From NCBI RefSeq assembly GCF_011170125.1, contig NZ_BLLN01000003.1:1436501-1500500 (forward strand): a stretch of 64,000 bases of DNA, given 5' to 3'. The stretch is from Streptomyces diastaticus subsp. diastaticus (GTDB taxonomy: Bacteria > Actinomycetota > Actinomycetes > Streptomycetales > Streptomycetaceae). Numbering within the stretch: position 1 is the first letter of the stretch; each line of letters opens with the position of its first letter. Of this stretch, positions 1-9,237 are shown piece by piece. A model generated the notes under the pieces. The model worked only from the letters and a program-made list of their open reading frames with translations, ran no database searches and was not told the DNA's origin. Position numbers and translations under genes: made by a program.

Positions 1-246
1 CTTCCACCCGCGCGTGCGCCGGTCGTCCTCGACCCCCACCAGGAGCGGCAGTCCGCGCTCGCGCACCTCCGTGAGGAAGCGCACGTGGCCCACGTGCAGG
101 AGGTCGAAGACCCCGGTCACCACCGCCGCACCGCCCCGGGCCGCTTCGGGCACCGTCCCCCCGGGCCACGACAGGGTCAGTCCCCCGCCGTGTCCGACGG
201 GCGCGGCGGGGGAGGAGGACGAGGCGGATGACGCGGAACGGCTCAT
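1..246 (-). CDS. Cytidylyl/adenylyltransferase-like protein (partial, C-terminus off the left edge)
   Basis: The first 82 codons of a minus-strand gene are present; the rest lies beyond the window. After a Ser/Ala-rich leader, residues about 40-56 read GGAVVTGVFDLLHVGHVRFL. This contains the HxGH nucleotide-binding signature and the preceding GxFDLLHxGH context of the TagD/RfaE-C nucleotidyltransferase superfamily, which transfers a nucleotidyl group from CTP or ATP to a phosphorylated substrate. The sequence then continues LLVGVEDDRRTRGWK as in family members. The ATG at 246 is the only start that keeps the whole domain with a short leader. The substrate cannot be inferred from this fragment. 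Confidence 0.8.
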   Translation of the reverse strand, partial: MSRSASSASSSSPAAPVGHGGGLTLSWPGGTVPEAARGGAAVVTGVFDLLHVGHVRFLTEVRERGLPLLVGVEDDRRTRGWK

Positions 247-435
247 GGGTCACACGCTAGTGCCCGCCGGGAGCCCGCCGGGCCGGGCGCCGGTCCCGGT
301 CACCCCCGGAACAAGGTCGCAGGCCGGGGGAGGGCTCAGGCAGTGGCACACCTCACGCCGGTCATCACGCCTGTGCGCCGGCCGGGCCGCCGCCCGCCTC
401 CTCGCCTTCCGGCCTCCGGACCGGCCCCGCACACA

Positions 436-473
436 CCGACGGGCGGGCCCCCGGGGGGGAACCCGCCCGTCGG
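436..473. terminator. Strong hairpin, probable terminator
   Basis: A perfect 12-bp inverted repeat (CCGACGGGCGGG, 436-447, and its complement, 462-473) has a 14-nt loop that is itself C/G-rich and can pair further. There is no T-tract, as is usual in Streptomyces. It sits just past the stop of the small membrane protein gene transcribed leftward, so it most likely ends that transcript. Confidence 0.6.
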
Positions 474-493
474 ACGCTCTTCGGGCGCGGATC

Positions 494-655
494 TCACGCG
501 CCGCGGGAGGCCGCCACCATGCTGACCGTGGCCATCGCCAGGATCACCCAGCCGAACCAGACCCAGCCGTTGCTACCCAGCGTCACCGAGTACGCCGTGG
601 CGAGCACCAGGGTGCCGACCGTGAGCGCTCCCATCGTCTTCGTGGAACCGTGCAT
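494..655 (-). CDS. Small two-helix membrane protein, 53 aa
   Basis: The product starts MHGSTKTMGALTVGTL and has two hydrophobic segments, roughly residues 8-25 and 30-48, with a short polar turn between them. It ends with a basic tail (ASRGA). The start at 655 is fixed by a very strong ribosome site (GGAAGGAGG) about six bases upstream. The reading frame is open further upstream, but that extension is Arg/Gly-rich and has no comparable site. A hairpin follows the stop. No function can be assigned. It lies 121 bp downstream of the CtaG-like gene on the same strand and could be co-transcribed with it. Confidence 0.7.
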   Translation of the reverse strand: MHGSTKTMGALTVGTLVLATAYSVTLGSNGWVWFGWVILAMATVSMVAASRGA

Positions 656-776
656 CGGACGCCTCCTTCCGGTGGCCGGAACCTGAACCGGTGCCAGGCC
701 GCCTCGGCCTCCATGGTCGCCCGCCGGAGCCCGCACCGCCAGGGCTGTGACGCCTCCCGCGGCCCCTCCCGCCGCT

Positions 777-1727
777 TCAGCCCCGCCGGGTGTGCAGCGA
801 GGCGAGGTAGGCGTTGTACGCCTCCAGCTCCTTGTCACCGTCCCGGTCCGCGGCCCGGTCCTTGCGCCGCGCCTGCCGCTCCTCCGAGCGCCGCCACTGG
901 AACAGCAGTGCCAGCAGCACCAGCACCGACGGGATCTCGCTGAACGCCCAGGCGATGCCGCCGGCCGCGCTCTGGTCGCTCAGCGCGTCGATGCCCAGCG
1001 AGGCCGGCGGGTCCAGGTACGTCCCGATCATCGGGCCCGAGGCCATCATCAGCGCGATGCCGAAGAAGGCGTGGAAGGGCATCCCCGCGAACAGCTCCAG
1101 CATCCGCATCACGTAACCCGGCCGGTGCGGGCCCGGGTCCACGCCCATGATCGGCCAGAAGAAGACCAGGCCCACCGCGAGGAAGTGCACCATCATCACG
1201 ATGTGGCCGGCCGCCGAGCCCATCAGGTGGTCGAAGAGGGGCGTGAAGTACAGCCCGTACAGGCTCGCGATGAACATCGGGATGGTGAAGGCGGGGTGGG
1301 TGATGATCCGCATGTACCAGCTGTGCAGGAGCTTCAGCAGCAGCTCCCGAAGCCCGGTCCGGCCGCGCGGGGCCACCGGCAGCGCGCGCAGTGCCAGCGT
1401 GATGGGGGCGCCGAGCAGGAGCAGGATCGGTGACAGCATGCTGATCACCATGTGCTGCACCATGTGGACACTGAACATGACCATGCCGTAGTCGTTGAGC
1501 CTGGTGCACATCACCAGCAGCACGGTCAGCACACCGACGACGAACGAGACGGTCCGTCCCACCGGCCACCGGTCGCCGCGCGCCACCAGCCGTGCCACGC
1601 CCCAGCCGTAGAGGGCCAGCCCCAGCAGGCAGGCGAAGAGGAAGAAGCCGTTGAACGACGGTTCCAGGCCCCGGCTCAGCGTGAACGGCGGCAGCTCCGT
1701 CATCATGCCGTGCCCGCTGTGATCCAT
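777..1727 (-). CDS. Cytochrome c oxidase assembly protein, CtaG-like
   Basis: A 316-aa polytopic membrane protein with about seven hydrophobic segments. The sequence matches the actinobacterial CtaG/caa3-type assembly factor family: an N-terminal His/Met-rich segment (MDHSGHGMM), conserved histidines in and near membrane helices (SVHMVQHM, MMVHFLAVG, MPFHAFFGI), and the run FFWPIMGVDPGPHRP. Such proteins help insert copper into cytochrome oxidase subunits at the membrane. I chose the ATG at 1727 because it has a GGGAG ribosome site and begins the His/Met segment. The frame is open for 21 further codons upstream, but these are Arg/Thr-rich. The tail (last ~40 residues) is charged and probably cytoplasmic. 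Confidence 0.85.
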   Translation of the reverse strand: MDHSGHGMMTELPPFTLSRGLEPSFNGFFLFACLLGLALYGWGVARLVARGDRWPVGRTVSFVVGVLTVLLVMCTRLNDYGMVMFSVHMVQHMVISMLSPILLLLGAPITLALRALPVAPRGRTGLRELLLKLLHSWYMRIITHPAFTIPMFIASLYGLYFTPLFDHLMGSAAGHIVMMVHFLAVGLVFFWPIMGVDPGPHRPGYVMRMLELFAGMPFHAFFGIALMMASGPMIGTYLDPPASLGIDALSDQSAAGGIAWAFSEIPSVLVLLALLFQWRRSEERQARRKDRAADRDGDKELEAYNAYLASLHTRRG

Positions 1728-1801
1728 GTGTCGCGCTCCCACGGGGAAGATCCGGCGCCGTACGGAAGGATTCGTACGGGATGTCCGCACCAGACTAGAG
1801 C

Positions 1802-1831
1802 CGCCCCCGGCCGCGTCGGCGGCCGGGGGCG
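1802..1831. terminator. Hairpin terminator after pfkA
   Basis: A perfect 13-bp stem (CGCCCCCGGCCGC, 1802-1814, pairing with 1819-1831) closes on a GTCG tetraloop. It lies 33 bp past the pfkA stop in the direction of pfkA transcription and before the CtaG-like gene start, so it probably separates the two units. Confidence 0.65.
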
Positions 1832-1863
1832 TCCTTCGTGCGCGTGGCGGCGCGCGGGCGCGG

Positions 1864-2889
<1,026 letters not shown>

Positions 2890-3115
2890 GGCCCGCAAAA
2901 ACCTTTGCAACGTGGGCGGAGACCGGACCGCGTCGTCCGGCTGGATGGCCGCCACCCTACCGGCGCCGAGGGCCCGTGTCCGAATCCGGAGTCCGCCTGC
3001 TGGACGTCTGTCAAGTGTGCGAAGAGGCCGTCGTTTGAGCGGAGTTGACGCAGCCCAGTGGCTTGCGGGGAACTCCCGCCGAGGGCACGCCGGTTGGCCT
3101 GCGCGGGTACGCGGA

Positions 3116-3147
3116 CGGCGCCGCCCCCGGGTCGGGGAGCGGCGCCG
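3116..3147. terminator. Hairpin terminator after gatD
   Basis: CGGCGCCGC (3116-3124) pairs perfectly with 3139-3147. The stem extends by CCCC/GGGG across a single bulged A, giving about 13 pairs. It starts 28 bp past the gatD stop, in the direction of murT-gatD transcription, and insulates pfkA. Confidence 0.65.
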
Positions 3148-3174
3148 TGGGACGCTCGGGAAGACCGGTCGCGG

Positions 3175-3906
3175 TCAGGCCGGCTGCTGGGTCGCGGCGG
3201 CGATCCGCTCGGCCCGCAGCGCCTCGTACCAGCGGTCGTCGGCCGGCGGCAGCGCGTTGACGTCCAGCGCCAGCTTCAGCAGCAGGTCGGCGATGAGCGG
3301 GTTCCGGGCGAGGACGGGGCCGTGCATGTACGTGCCGAAGACGGTGCCGTTGAAGGCGCCCTCGGTGCCGTCGCCGGTGCCGTTGCCGCGGCCCATCCGG
3401 ACCTGCGCGAAGGCGCTGGCCGAGGGGCCGAGGTGGGTGACGCCCTGGTGGTTCTCGAAGCCGGTCAGCTGCGGCAGGCCCAGGCGCGGGTCGATGTCGC
3501 CGAGGACGTCGCCGACGCACCGCTCGCCCTCGCCCCGCGTGGAGACGACGTCCAGCAGGCCGAGACCCGACTGGCGCTGGCCCTGGTCGTTGACGAACTC
3601 GTGGCCGAGGATCTGGTAACCGGCGCAGACCGAGAAGACGATGGCGCCGTTGCCGACGGCGCGGGAGAGTCCGCCGTCACGGTGCAGCCGCTCGGCCGCG
3701 AGCCGCTGCGGGCGGTCCTCACCGCCGCCGATCAGGTAGATGTCGCCGGAGGTCGGCACCGGCTGGTCGCTGCGGACGTCGATCCGCGTCACGTCCAGCC
3801 CCCGCTGCCGGGCCCGGCGCTCGACGACCAGGGCGTTCCCCTGGTCGCCGTAGGTGCTCAGGAGGTCCGGGTAGACCCAGACCAGACGCAGGCTGTTGTC
3901 GCTCAT
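3175..3906 (-). CDS. gatD: Lipid II isoglutaminyl synthase, glutaminase subunit GatD
   Basis: A 243-aa class I glutamine amidotransferase of the CobB/CobQ-like GatD family. It releases ammonia from glutamine for MurT, which amidates the D-Glu carboxyl of lipid II to D-isoglutamine on the inner face of the membrane. The nucleophile Cys94 lies in FSVCAGYQILGHEF and the catalytic His195 in GTYMHGP. The N-terminus LRLVWVYPDLLSTYGDQGN is characteristic. The gene lies 29 bp downstream of murT on the same strand, forming the usual two-gene operon. The start ATG at 3906 matches the family length. Confidence 0.93.
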   Translation of the reverse strand: MSDNSLRLVWVYPDLLSTYGDQGNALVVERRARQRGLDVTRIDVRSDQPVPTSGDIYLIGGGEDRPQRLAAERLHRDGGLSRAVGNGAIVFSVCAGYQILGHEFVNDQGQRQSGLGLLDVVSTRGEGERCVGDVLGDIDPRLGLPQLTGFENHQGVTHLGPSASAFAQVRMGRGNGTGDGTEGAFNGTVFGTYMHGPVLARNPLIADLLLKLALDVNALPPADDRWYEALRAERIAAATQQPA

Positions 3907-3935
3907 GCTGTGGTGTCCTTACGGGCTGGGGCGGA

Positions 3936-5174
3936 TCAGTTGCCGACGCGGCGGCGCACGTCCTGGAACGCGGTGTAGTTCGCGATGACCTCGATCCGGC
4001 CGGGCGGCGCCGACTGCACCGCCTCGTCCAGGGTCTCGCAGACCCGGAAGTCCAGCCCCGCGACCTCCAGGCGCACCGCCAGGTCCAGCTTGCGGTCGCC
4101 GATGACGAAGATCGGGTGCCCGGCCAGTTGCGTGTAGTCGACGTCCCACAGCCACGAGGTGTCCGTGCCGTCCGCGCCGCGCGCGTTGACGGAGAGGACG
4201 ACCGGCGTGGGCGGCGGGTCGATGAGCGAGAAGGTCTCCAGCCAGCCGGCCGGGTTCTTCGCCAGCAGCAGCCTCAGGTCCCGGCCGAGGAACGACACCA
4301 CGTCGTACCGCCCGGCCACCGCCTGTACCTGGTACATCCGCTCCAGTGCCACCTGCGGCGGCACACCGAAGACGGCGGCGACGGCCGCCGAGGAGGTGGC
4401 GTTGGCCTTGTTGGCCCGGCCCGGCAGCTGGAGGTGGATCGGCCAGGCGGAGCCGTGCGGGTCGAGGACGTGGTCGCCGGTGAGCGCCCAGGTCGGCGTC
4501 GGACGGCGGAAGCCGCACTGGCCGCAGAACCAGTCGTCGCCGGGGCGCTGCATGACGCCACCGCAGGACGGGCACGACCAGGCGTCGTCCTTCCACGCCT
4601 GACCGGCGGCCACCCAGACCACCTGCTGCGAGGAGGAGGCGGCCCACACCACCAGCGGGTCGTCGGCGTTGGCGACGATGACGGCCTTCGAACCGGCCAG
4701 GCCCTCCCGCCACTTCTCCGCCAGCATGCGGGTCTCCGCGGCGCGGTCGAGCTGGTCGCGGGAGAGGTTGAGCAGCGCGATCGCCTTCGGCGTGACGTCG
4801 CGGGCCACCCCCGCCAGGTACTTCTCGTCGACCTCGATCACACCGAACTTGGCGTCCGAACCGCCCGCCAGCGCCGAGGTGATGCCCGCGGGCATGTTGG
4901 CGCCGAGCGCGTTGGAGACGACGGGCCCCGCCGCCCGCAGCGCCTCGGCGATCAGCCGGGTCGTCGTCGTCTTGCCGTTGGTCGCCGAGACCAGGACCAC
5001 GTCCAGGTGCTGCGCGAGCCGGGCCAGAAGATCGGGGTCGAGCCTGAGGGCCACCTTGCCGCCGATCACCGATCCGCTGCCGCGGCCCGCGGCGCGGGAC
5101 ACCGCCGCCGCCGCCTTTCCCGCCGTCACGGCCAGCTTGGCCCGCGGCGACAGCGGCTCCGTGTTGCCTGCCAT
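3936..5174 (-). CDS. murT: Lipid II isoglutaminyl synthase, Mur-ligase subunit MurT
   Basis: A 412-aa Mur-ligase-like protein. A P-loop (SATNGKTTTTRL, about res 63-73) binds ATP. A four-cysteine zinc ribbon (CPSCGG... FCGQCG; Cys201, 204, 217, 220) is the MurT-specific insert in the middle domain, followed by the DUF1727-type C-terminal domain. Together with GatD it amidates the D-glutamate of lipid II. The start at 5174 has an AAGGAGGA ribosome site; the open frame upstream (32 codons) is Arg-rich and is not part of the family. murT and gatD are transcribed as one leftward unit, divergent from def. Confidence 0.93.
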   Translation of the reverse strand: MAGNTEPLSPRAKLAVTAGKAAAAVSRAAGRGSGSVIGGKVALRLDPDLLARLAQHLDVVLVSATNGKTTTTRLIAEALRAAGPVVSNALGANMPAGITSALAGGSDAKFGVIEVDEKYLAGVARDVTPKAIALLNLSRDQLDRAAETRMLAEKWREGLAGSKAVIVANADDPLVVWAASSSQQVVWVAAGQAWKDDAWSCPSCGGVMQRPGDDWFCGQCGFRRPTPTWALTGDHVLDPHGSAWPIHLQLPGRANKANATSSAAVAAVFGVPPQVALERMYQVQAVAGRYDVVSFLGRDLRLLLAKNPAGWLETFSLIDPPPTPVVLSVNARGADGTDTSWLWDVDYTQLAGHPIFVIGDRKLDLAVRLEVAGLDFRVCETLDEAVQSAPPGRIEVIANYTAFQDVRRRVGN

Positions 5175-5380
5175 CGTCCTAGCTCCTCCTTGCGTCCGCG
5201 CCCGCGCCTCACACCTGGCGGCCCGCCGTCGCACCGTCGGTGTTACGGCTGTCGCCCCTGGGCACCGCACACCGGCCGGGAGGCGTGCGGTCGGGATCAG
5301 CCTATCGACTGACGCGCCGGGGCCCGAACCACGGCACCTGGCCGCTCACCCGCCACGCCGTCCTGCGTACGCTGATCGCC

Positions 5381-5929
5381 ATGCGACAGCGTTCCATTCC
5401 GGGCAGCGCCGGACGTGTCCGGCCCCTGGCCCTGCTCGGCGACCCGGTCCTCGCCGCCCCCTGCGAGGAGGTCACCGACTTCGGCCCCGCGCTGGAGCGC
5501 CTGGTGGAGGATCTCTTCGCCACCATGTACGCCGCCCGGGGGGTGGGCCTGGCCGCCAACCAGATCGGCGTACCGCTGCGCGTCTTCGTGTACGACTGCC
5601 CGGACGACGAGGACCGCCGCCATCTCGGCCACCTCGTCAACCCCCGCCTGACCGAGGCCGACGGCGTGGTGGTCCGGGGACCGGAGGGGTGCCTGTCGCT
5701 GCCGGGGCTGGAGGCGGGCACCGAGCGGTACGACCATGCGGTGGCCGAGGGCGTCGACCTGAGAGGCGAGCCGCGCACCGTGCACGGCAGCGGCTTCTTC
5801 GCCCGCTGCCTCCAGCACGAGACCGACCACCTGGAGGGGACCCTCTACATCGACCGGCTCACCGGTCTGCGCCGCCGCCGGGTGCTGCGGGCGGCGGCCC
5901 GGGCTCCCTGGGCGGGGGAGGAGAGGTAG
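5381..5929 (+). CDS. def: Peptide deformylase
   Basis: A 182-aa peptide deformylase, the metalloenzyme that removes the N-formyl group from nascent proteins. All three family motifs are intact: GVGLAANQIG (res 54-63), EGCLSLPG (102-109, metal ligand Cys104), and QHETDHLEG (145-153; His146 and His150 as metal ligands, Glu147 catalytic). The start ATG at 5381 gives the normal length; the frame is open upstream but reads low-complexity Arg/Gly sequence. Streptomyces typically carry several def paralogs, and this one sits divergent to murT. Confidence 0.93.
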   Translation: MRQRSIPGSAGRVRPLALLGDPVLAAPCEEVTDFGPALERLVEDLFATMYAARGVGLAANQIGVPLRVFVYDCPDDEDRRHLGHLVNPRLTEADGVVVRGPEGCLSLPGLEAGTERYDHAVAEGVDLRGEPRTVHGSGFFARCLQHETDHLEGTLYIDRLTGLRRRRVLRAAARAPWAGEER

Positions 5930-5968
5930 AGCACTGCCCTGGGAAGGCGGATGCCGCCTGGGCCGCCG

Positions 5969-6622
5969 TCAGAACCCCGGCCCGCCGGCCTTGTCCCCCG
6001 CCGCCGCCAGCCGCCCCCACAGCAGGTCGGCCAGGGCGCTCACCAGGGCCGCCCGGCCGCAGGGCCGCTCCGAGAGCCACCAGTCGCCGGCGGCGTGCAT
6101 CATGCCGACGATGCCGTGGCCCCAGGCCCGGGCCAGTTCGTCGCCGCGGGGCCCGAGGTCGACGCGCTCGGCGATGACGTCGGCCAGCTCCTCGCCCATC
6201 AGCCGCAGCAGCGGTGCCGAGTGCCGGCCCGCGTCGAAGGGGCTGTCGCCCGCTCCCGGCTCGCCCGCGGCGCCCTCGGCGGGATGCATCAGGAAGCGGT
6301 AGACCTGCGGGCGCGACTCGATGGCCGCCAGATAGGTGTCGAGAGTGGCCTCCACCCGCTCGCGGCGGTCGGCCGGAGCGTCCAGTGCCGCCCGCAGCGA
6401 GGCGAGCAACGCGTCGGTGTGGCGCTTGGCCAGGGCGCTGTACAGGCCGCCCTTGTCGCCGAAGTGGCGGTAGAGGATCGGCTTGGTGATGCCGGCCTCG
6501 GCGGCGATGGCGTTCATCGAGGCGCCGGGGCCGTCCCGCAGGACCACGCGGTCCGCGGCGTCCAGCAGCTCGCGGCGCCGCTGGGCGGCCCGCTGCTCGG
6601 CGGTCCGCTGTGTGGTCTCCAT
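5969..6622 (-). CDS. TetR-family transcriptional regulator of the acyl-CoA dehydrogenase gene
   Basis: A 217-aa repressor. Residues about 10-60 form the TetR helix-turn-helix (LLDAADRVVLRDGPGASMNAIAAEAGITKPILYRHFGDKGGLY), followed by an all-helical ligand domain with a YRFLMHP segment. The ATG at 6622 has a GGGGAGA ribosome site; the same frame is open far upstream only because it is antisense to the neighbouring gene. It is divergent from the acyl-CoA dehydrogenase gene, with two palindromes in the shared region. It is therefore likely to control that gene and itself in response to an acyl-CoA or fatty acid; the ligand is inferred from context only. Confidence 0.9.
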   Translation of the reverse strand: METTQRTAEQRAAQRRRELLDAADRVVLRDGPGASMNAIAAEAGITKPILYRHFGDKGGLYSALAKRHTDALLASLRAALDAPADRRERVEATLDTYLAAIESRPQVYRFLMHPAEGAAGEPGAGDSPFDAGRHSAPLLRLMGEELADVIAERVDLGPRGDELARAWGHGIVGMMHAAGDWWLSERPCGRAALVSALADLLWGRLAAAGDKAGGPGF

Positions 6623-6728
6623 GGATTCTCCCCGCCGGCTGCTCAATCGTGACGCCTCGGCAACGTAACACCCTGGAGGTCGCCGACGGTGACCGGGCGG
6701 CCGGGCCGGGGAGCCCCGGTGGCGGAGG

Positions 6729-6776
6729 TTGACAGATGCTACCGACCGGTAACAGACTCGGGTTACCGCAAGTAAC
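6729..6776 (+). promoter_or_regulatory. Promoter with TetR operator for the acyl-CoA dehydrogenase gene
   Basis: A perfect -35 box TTGACA (6729-6734) is followed after 18 bp by CAGACT (6753-6758). The palindrome TACCGACCGGTA (6740-6751) fills the spacer, the classic position for repression by a TetR dimer. A second inverted repeat, GTTAC-N5-GTAAC (6762-6776), lies just downstream over the likely transcription start. Both share the TTACCG/CGGTAA theme, so one regulator, probably the divergent TetR gene, could bind both. A GGAGG ribosome site (6783-6787) precedes the ATG at 6794. Confidence 0.7.
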
Positions 6777-6793
6777 AAGCAGCTGGAGGGGTC

Positions 6794-8020
6794 ATGGCCG
6801 AGTTCACCATGGAGCTCAACGACGAGCAGAAAGAGGTGCGGGACTGGCTGCACGGCTTCGCCGCCGACGTGATCCGCCCGGCCGCCGCCGAGTGGGACGA
6901 GCGCGAGGAGACCCCCTGGCCCATCATCCAGGAAGCCGCCAAGGTCGGAATCTACTCCCTCGACTTCTACGCGCAGCAGTACTTCGACCCGACCGGTCTC
7001 GGCATCCCCATGGCGATGGAGGAACTCTTCTGGGGGGACGCGGGCATCGCCCTGTCGATCGTCGGCACCGGCCTCGCCGCCGTCGGCGTCCTCGCCAACG
7101 GCACCGAGGAGCAGATCGGCACCTGGATACCCCAGATGTACGGCGACGTGAACGACGTCAAGGTCGCCGCCTTCTGCTCCTCCGAGCCCGACGCCGGCTC
7201 CGACGTGGCCTCGATGCGCACCCGGGCCGTCTACGACGAGGCCAAGGACGAATGGGTGCTCAACGGCACCAAGACCTGGGCGACCAACGGCGGCATCGCC
7301 AACGTCCACGTGGTCGTCGCCGTGGTCGACTCGGAACTGGGCTCCAAGGGCCACGCCTCCTTCATCGTGCCGCCGAACACCCCCGGCCTCTCCCAGGGGC
7401 AGAAGTTCCAGAAGCACGGCATCCGCGCCTCGCACACCGCCGAGGTCGTCCTGGAGGACGTCCGCGTCCCCGGCTCCTGCCTGCTCGGCGGCAAGGAGAA
7501 GCTCGACGAGCGCCTCGCCCGCGCCCGGGAGCGCGCGAAGAGCGGCGGCGAGCGCGTGAAGAACGCCGCCATGGCCACCTTCGAGGCGTCCCGACCGGCC
7601 GTCGGCGCGATGGCCGTCGGCACGGCCCGCGCCGCCTACGAGGAGGCCCTGGAGTACGCCAAGACCCGCACCCAGTTCGGCCGCCCGATCATCGACAACC
7701 AGGGTGTCGCCTTCCAGCTCGCCGACATGCGGACCTCCGTCGACGCGGCCCGGCTGCTGGTCTGGCGTGCCTCCTGGATGGCGGTCAACGGCAAGCAGTT
7801 CACCGCCGCCGAGGGCTCCATGTCCAAGCTCTTCGCCAGTGAGACGGCGAAGAAGGTCACCGGCCAGGCCATCCAGATCCTCGGCGGCAACGGCTACACC
7901 CGTGAGTACCCGGTGGAGCGAATGCACAGGGATGCGGCCATCTACACCATCTTCGAAGGCACGAGCGAGATCCAGCGCCTGGTCATCGCCCGCACCCTGG
8001 CGGGCATGCCCATCCGCTGA
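6794..8020 (+). CDS. Acyl-CoA dehydrogenase
   Basis: A 408-aa FAD-dependent acyl-CoA dehydrogenase that introduces the alpha,beta double bond into acyl-CoA thioesters. Visible family signatures are [14 protein letters not shown] (FAD/substrate loop), [46 protein letters not shown], and the C-terminal [17 protein letters not shown], in which the glutamate of FEGTSEIQ is at the usual catalytic-base or FAD-contact region. An unusually charged Lys/Arg/Glu-rich insert ([25 protein letters not shown], residues ~234-258) lies in the middle. It is regulated from the operator-bearing promoter upstream and monocistronic, with a strong hairpin after the stop. Confidence 0.93.
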   Translation: MAEFTMELNDEQKEVRDWLHGFAADVIRPAAAEWDEREETPWPIIQEAAKVGIYSLDFYAQQYFDPTGLGIPMAMEELFWGDAGIALSIVGTGLAAVGVLANGTEEQIGTWIPQMYGDVNDVKVAAFCSSEPDAGSDVASMRTRAVYDEAKDEWVLNGTKTWATNGGIANVHVVVAVVDSELGSKGHASFIVPPNTPGLSQGQKFQKHGIRASHTAEVVLEDVRVPGSCLLGGKEKLDERLARARERAKSGGERVKNAAMATFEASRPAVGAMAVGTARAAYEEALEYAKTRTQFGRPIIDNQGVAFQLADMRTSVDAARLLVWRASWMAVNGKQFTAAEGSMSKLFASETAKKVTGQAIQILGGNGYTREYPVERMHRDAAIYTIFEGTSEIQRLVIARTLAGMPIR

Positions 8021-8056
8021 GGCCGGCCCCGCAGGGCGGGGCTCCGGGTGGTGGAC

Positions 8057-8097
8057 GCGTCCGCCGTCCTCCGGTACGCCGGGAGGGCGGCGGACGC
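8057..8097. terminator. Long hairpin terminator
   Basis: The left arm 8057-8074 (beginning GCGTCCGCCG) pairs with 8079-8097 through about 17 bp with one bulge and one wobble, closing on TACG. It lies 37 bp past the acyl-CoA dehydrogenase stop and ends that transcript before the alcohol dehydrogenase gene. Confidence 0.65.
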
Positions 8098-8184
8098 CGT
8101 TTCCGGGCAAGCGTGGTCAAGAGGGGCGAACTAGCCTGTTGGACGGCGTGACGCGCCACCCGTCCGCAGCGCAGGGAGCACCTC

Positions 8185-9198
8185 ATGAAGGCAGCCGTTG
8201 TCCGTAGCTTCACCGAGCCGCTCGTGGTGGAGGAGCGGGAGGTGCCCGAGCCCGCGCGGCACCAGGTGCTGGTGCGGATGGAGACCTCCGGGCTCTGCCA
8301 CACCGACATCCACGCCGCACACGGCGACTGGCCGGTCAAGCCCAGCCCGCCGTTCGTCCCCGGACACGAGGGCATCGGGGTGGTGGAGGCCAGGGGCGAC
8401 CAGGTGGACCACATCGGCATCGGCCGACGGGTCGCCATCCCCTGGCTGGCCGAGGCGTGCGGGCACTGCACGTACTGCGTCACCGGCTGGGAGACGCTCT
8501 GCCCGGAGCAGCGCAACAGCGGCTACTCGGTCGACGGCACCCACACCGAGTACGCCCTGGCCCACGGCGACTACGTCGTCCCCGTCCCCGACGGCGTCGA
8601 CCCGCTCGACGCGGCGCCACTGACCTGCGCAGGTGTCACCACGTACAAGGCGGTCAAGGTCTCCGGTGCCCGGCCCGGCAAGCGGGCCCTGGTCTCCGGC
8701 ATCGGCGGGCTCGGCCACCTCGCCCTCCAGTACGCCGGCATCTTCGGTGCCGAGACCATCGCCGTCGACATCACCGACGAGAAGCTGGAGCTGGCCCGCG
8801 AACTCGGCGCCGACCACGTGATCGACGCCCGCACCCAGGACGTGGCCGAGGAGGTCGGGCGGCTCGGCGGGGCCGACGCGGCCATCTCCCTCGCCGTCAG
8901 CAACGACTCCTTCCGCGCCGCCTACGCCTCGCTCAACCGGGGCGGCACCCTCGTCCTGGTCGCGCTGCCGCCCGAGGGCGAACTGTCGGTCCCGGTCTTC
9001 GACACCGTCCTGAACGGCACCACCGTCACCGGCTCCATCGTCGGCACCCGCGAGGACCTCGCGGACGTCTTCCGGCTCCACCGGCTCGGCCGCACCCGCG
9101 TCGTCCGCGAGAGCCGCCGGCTGGAGGACGTCAACACCTCGATCGACGAGGTCCTCGGCGGACGGGTCTCCGCCCGCCTCGTCTTCGACCTGCGCTGA
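8185..9198 (+). CDS. Zinc-dependent alcohol dehydrogenase (AdhP-like)
   Basis: A 337-aa medium-chain dehydrogenase. Catalytic zinc ligands are in GLCHTDIH and PGHEGIG. The structural zinc site is the four-cysteine lobe ACGHCTYCVTGWETLC. The NAD-binding Rossmann loop is SGIGGLGHLALQYA, followed by VDITDEKLELARELGADHVID, in which the acidic residue after the second strand favours NAD over NADP. It most resembles the AdhP/propanol-preferring group that oxidises short primary alcohols. The gene stands alone with hairpins on both sides. Start ATG at 8185 follows GCAGGGAGCACCTC, an adequate ribosome site. Confidence 0.92.
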   Translation: MKAAVVRSFTEPLVVEEREVPEPARHQVLVRMETSGLCHTDIHAAHGDWPVKPSPPFVPGHEGIGVVEARGDQVDHIGIGRRVAIPWLAEACGHCTYCVTGWETLCPEQRNSGYSVDGTHTEYALAHGDYVVPVPDGVDPLDAAPLTCAGVTTYKAVKVSGARPGKRALVSGIGGLGHLALQYAGIFGAETIAVDITDEKLELARELGADHVIDARTQDVAEEVGRLGGADAAISLAVSNDSFRAAYASLNRGGTLVLVALPPEGELSVPVFDTVLNGTTVTGSIVGTREDLADVFRLHRLGRTRVVRESRRLEDVNTSIDEVLGGRVSARLVFDLR

Positions 9199-9226
9199 CC
9201 GGGGCGGCGGCCGGCGCCCGCCCCGG
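9199..9226. terminator. Bidirectional hairpin between convergent genes
   Basis: CCGGGGCGG (9199-9207) pairs perfectly with 9218-9226 around a 10-nt loop. It fills the 39-bp gap between the converging alcohol dehydrogenase and the large membrane protein gene, and can serve both. Confidence 0.5.
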
Positions 9227-9237
9227 CCGGTGCCGGT

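Noticed and set aside
6623..8110. N-terminal extension of the TetR gene across the acyl-CoA dehydrogenase gene
   Set aside because: It is antisense to a well-supported gene; the TetR helix-turn-helix starts only ten residues after ATG 6622.
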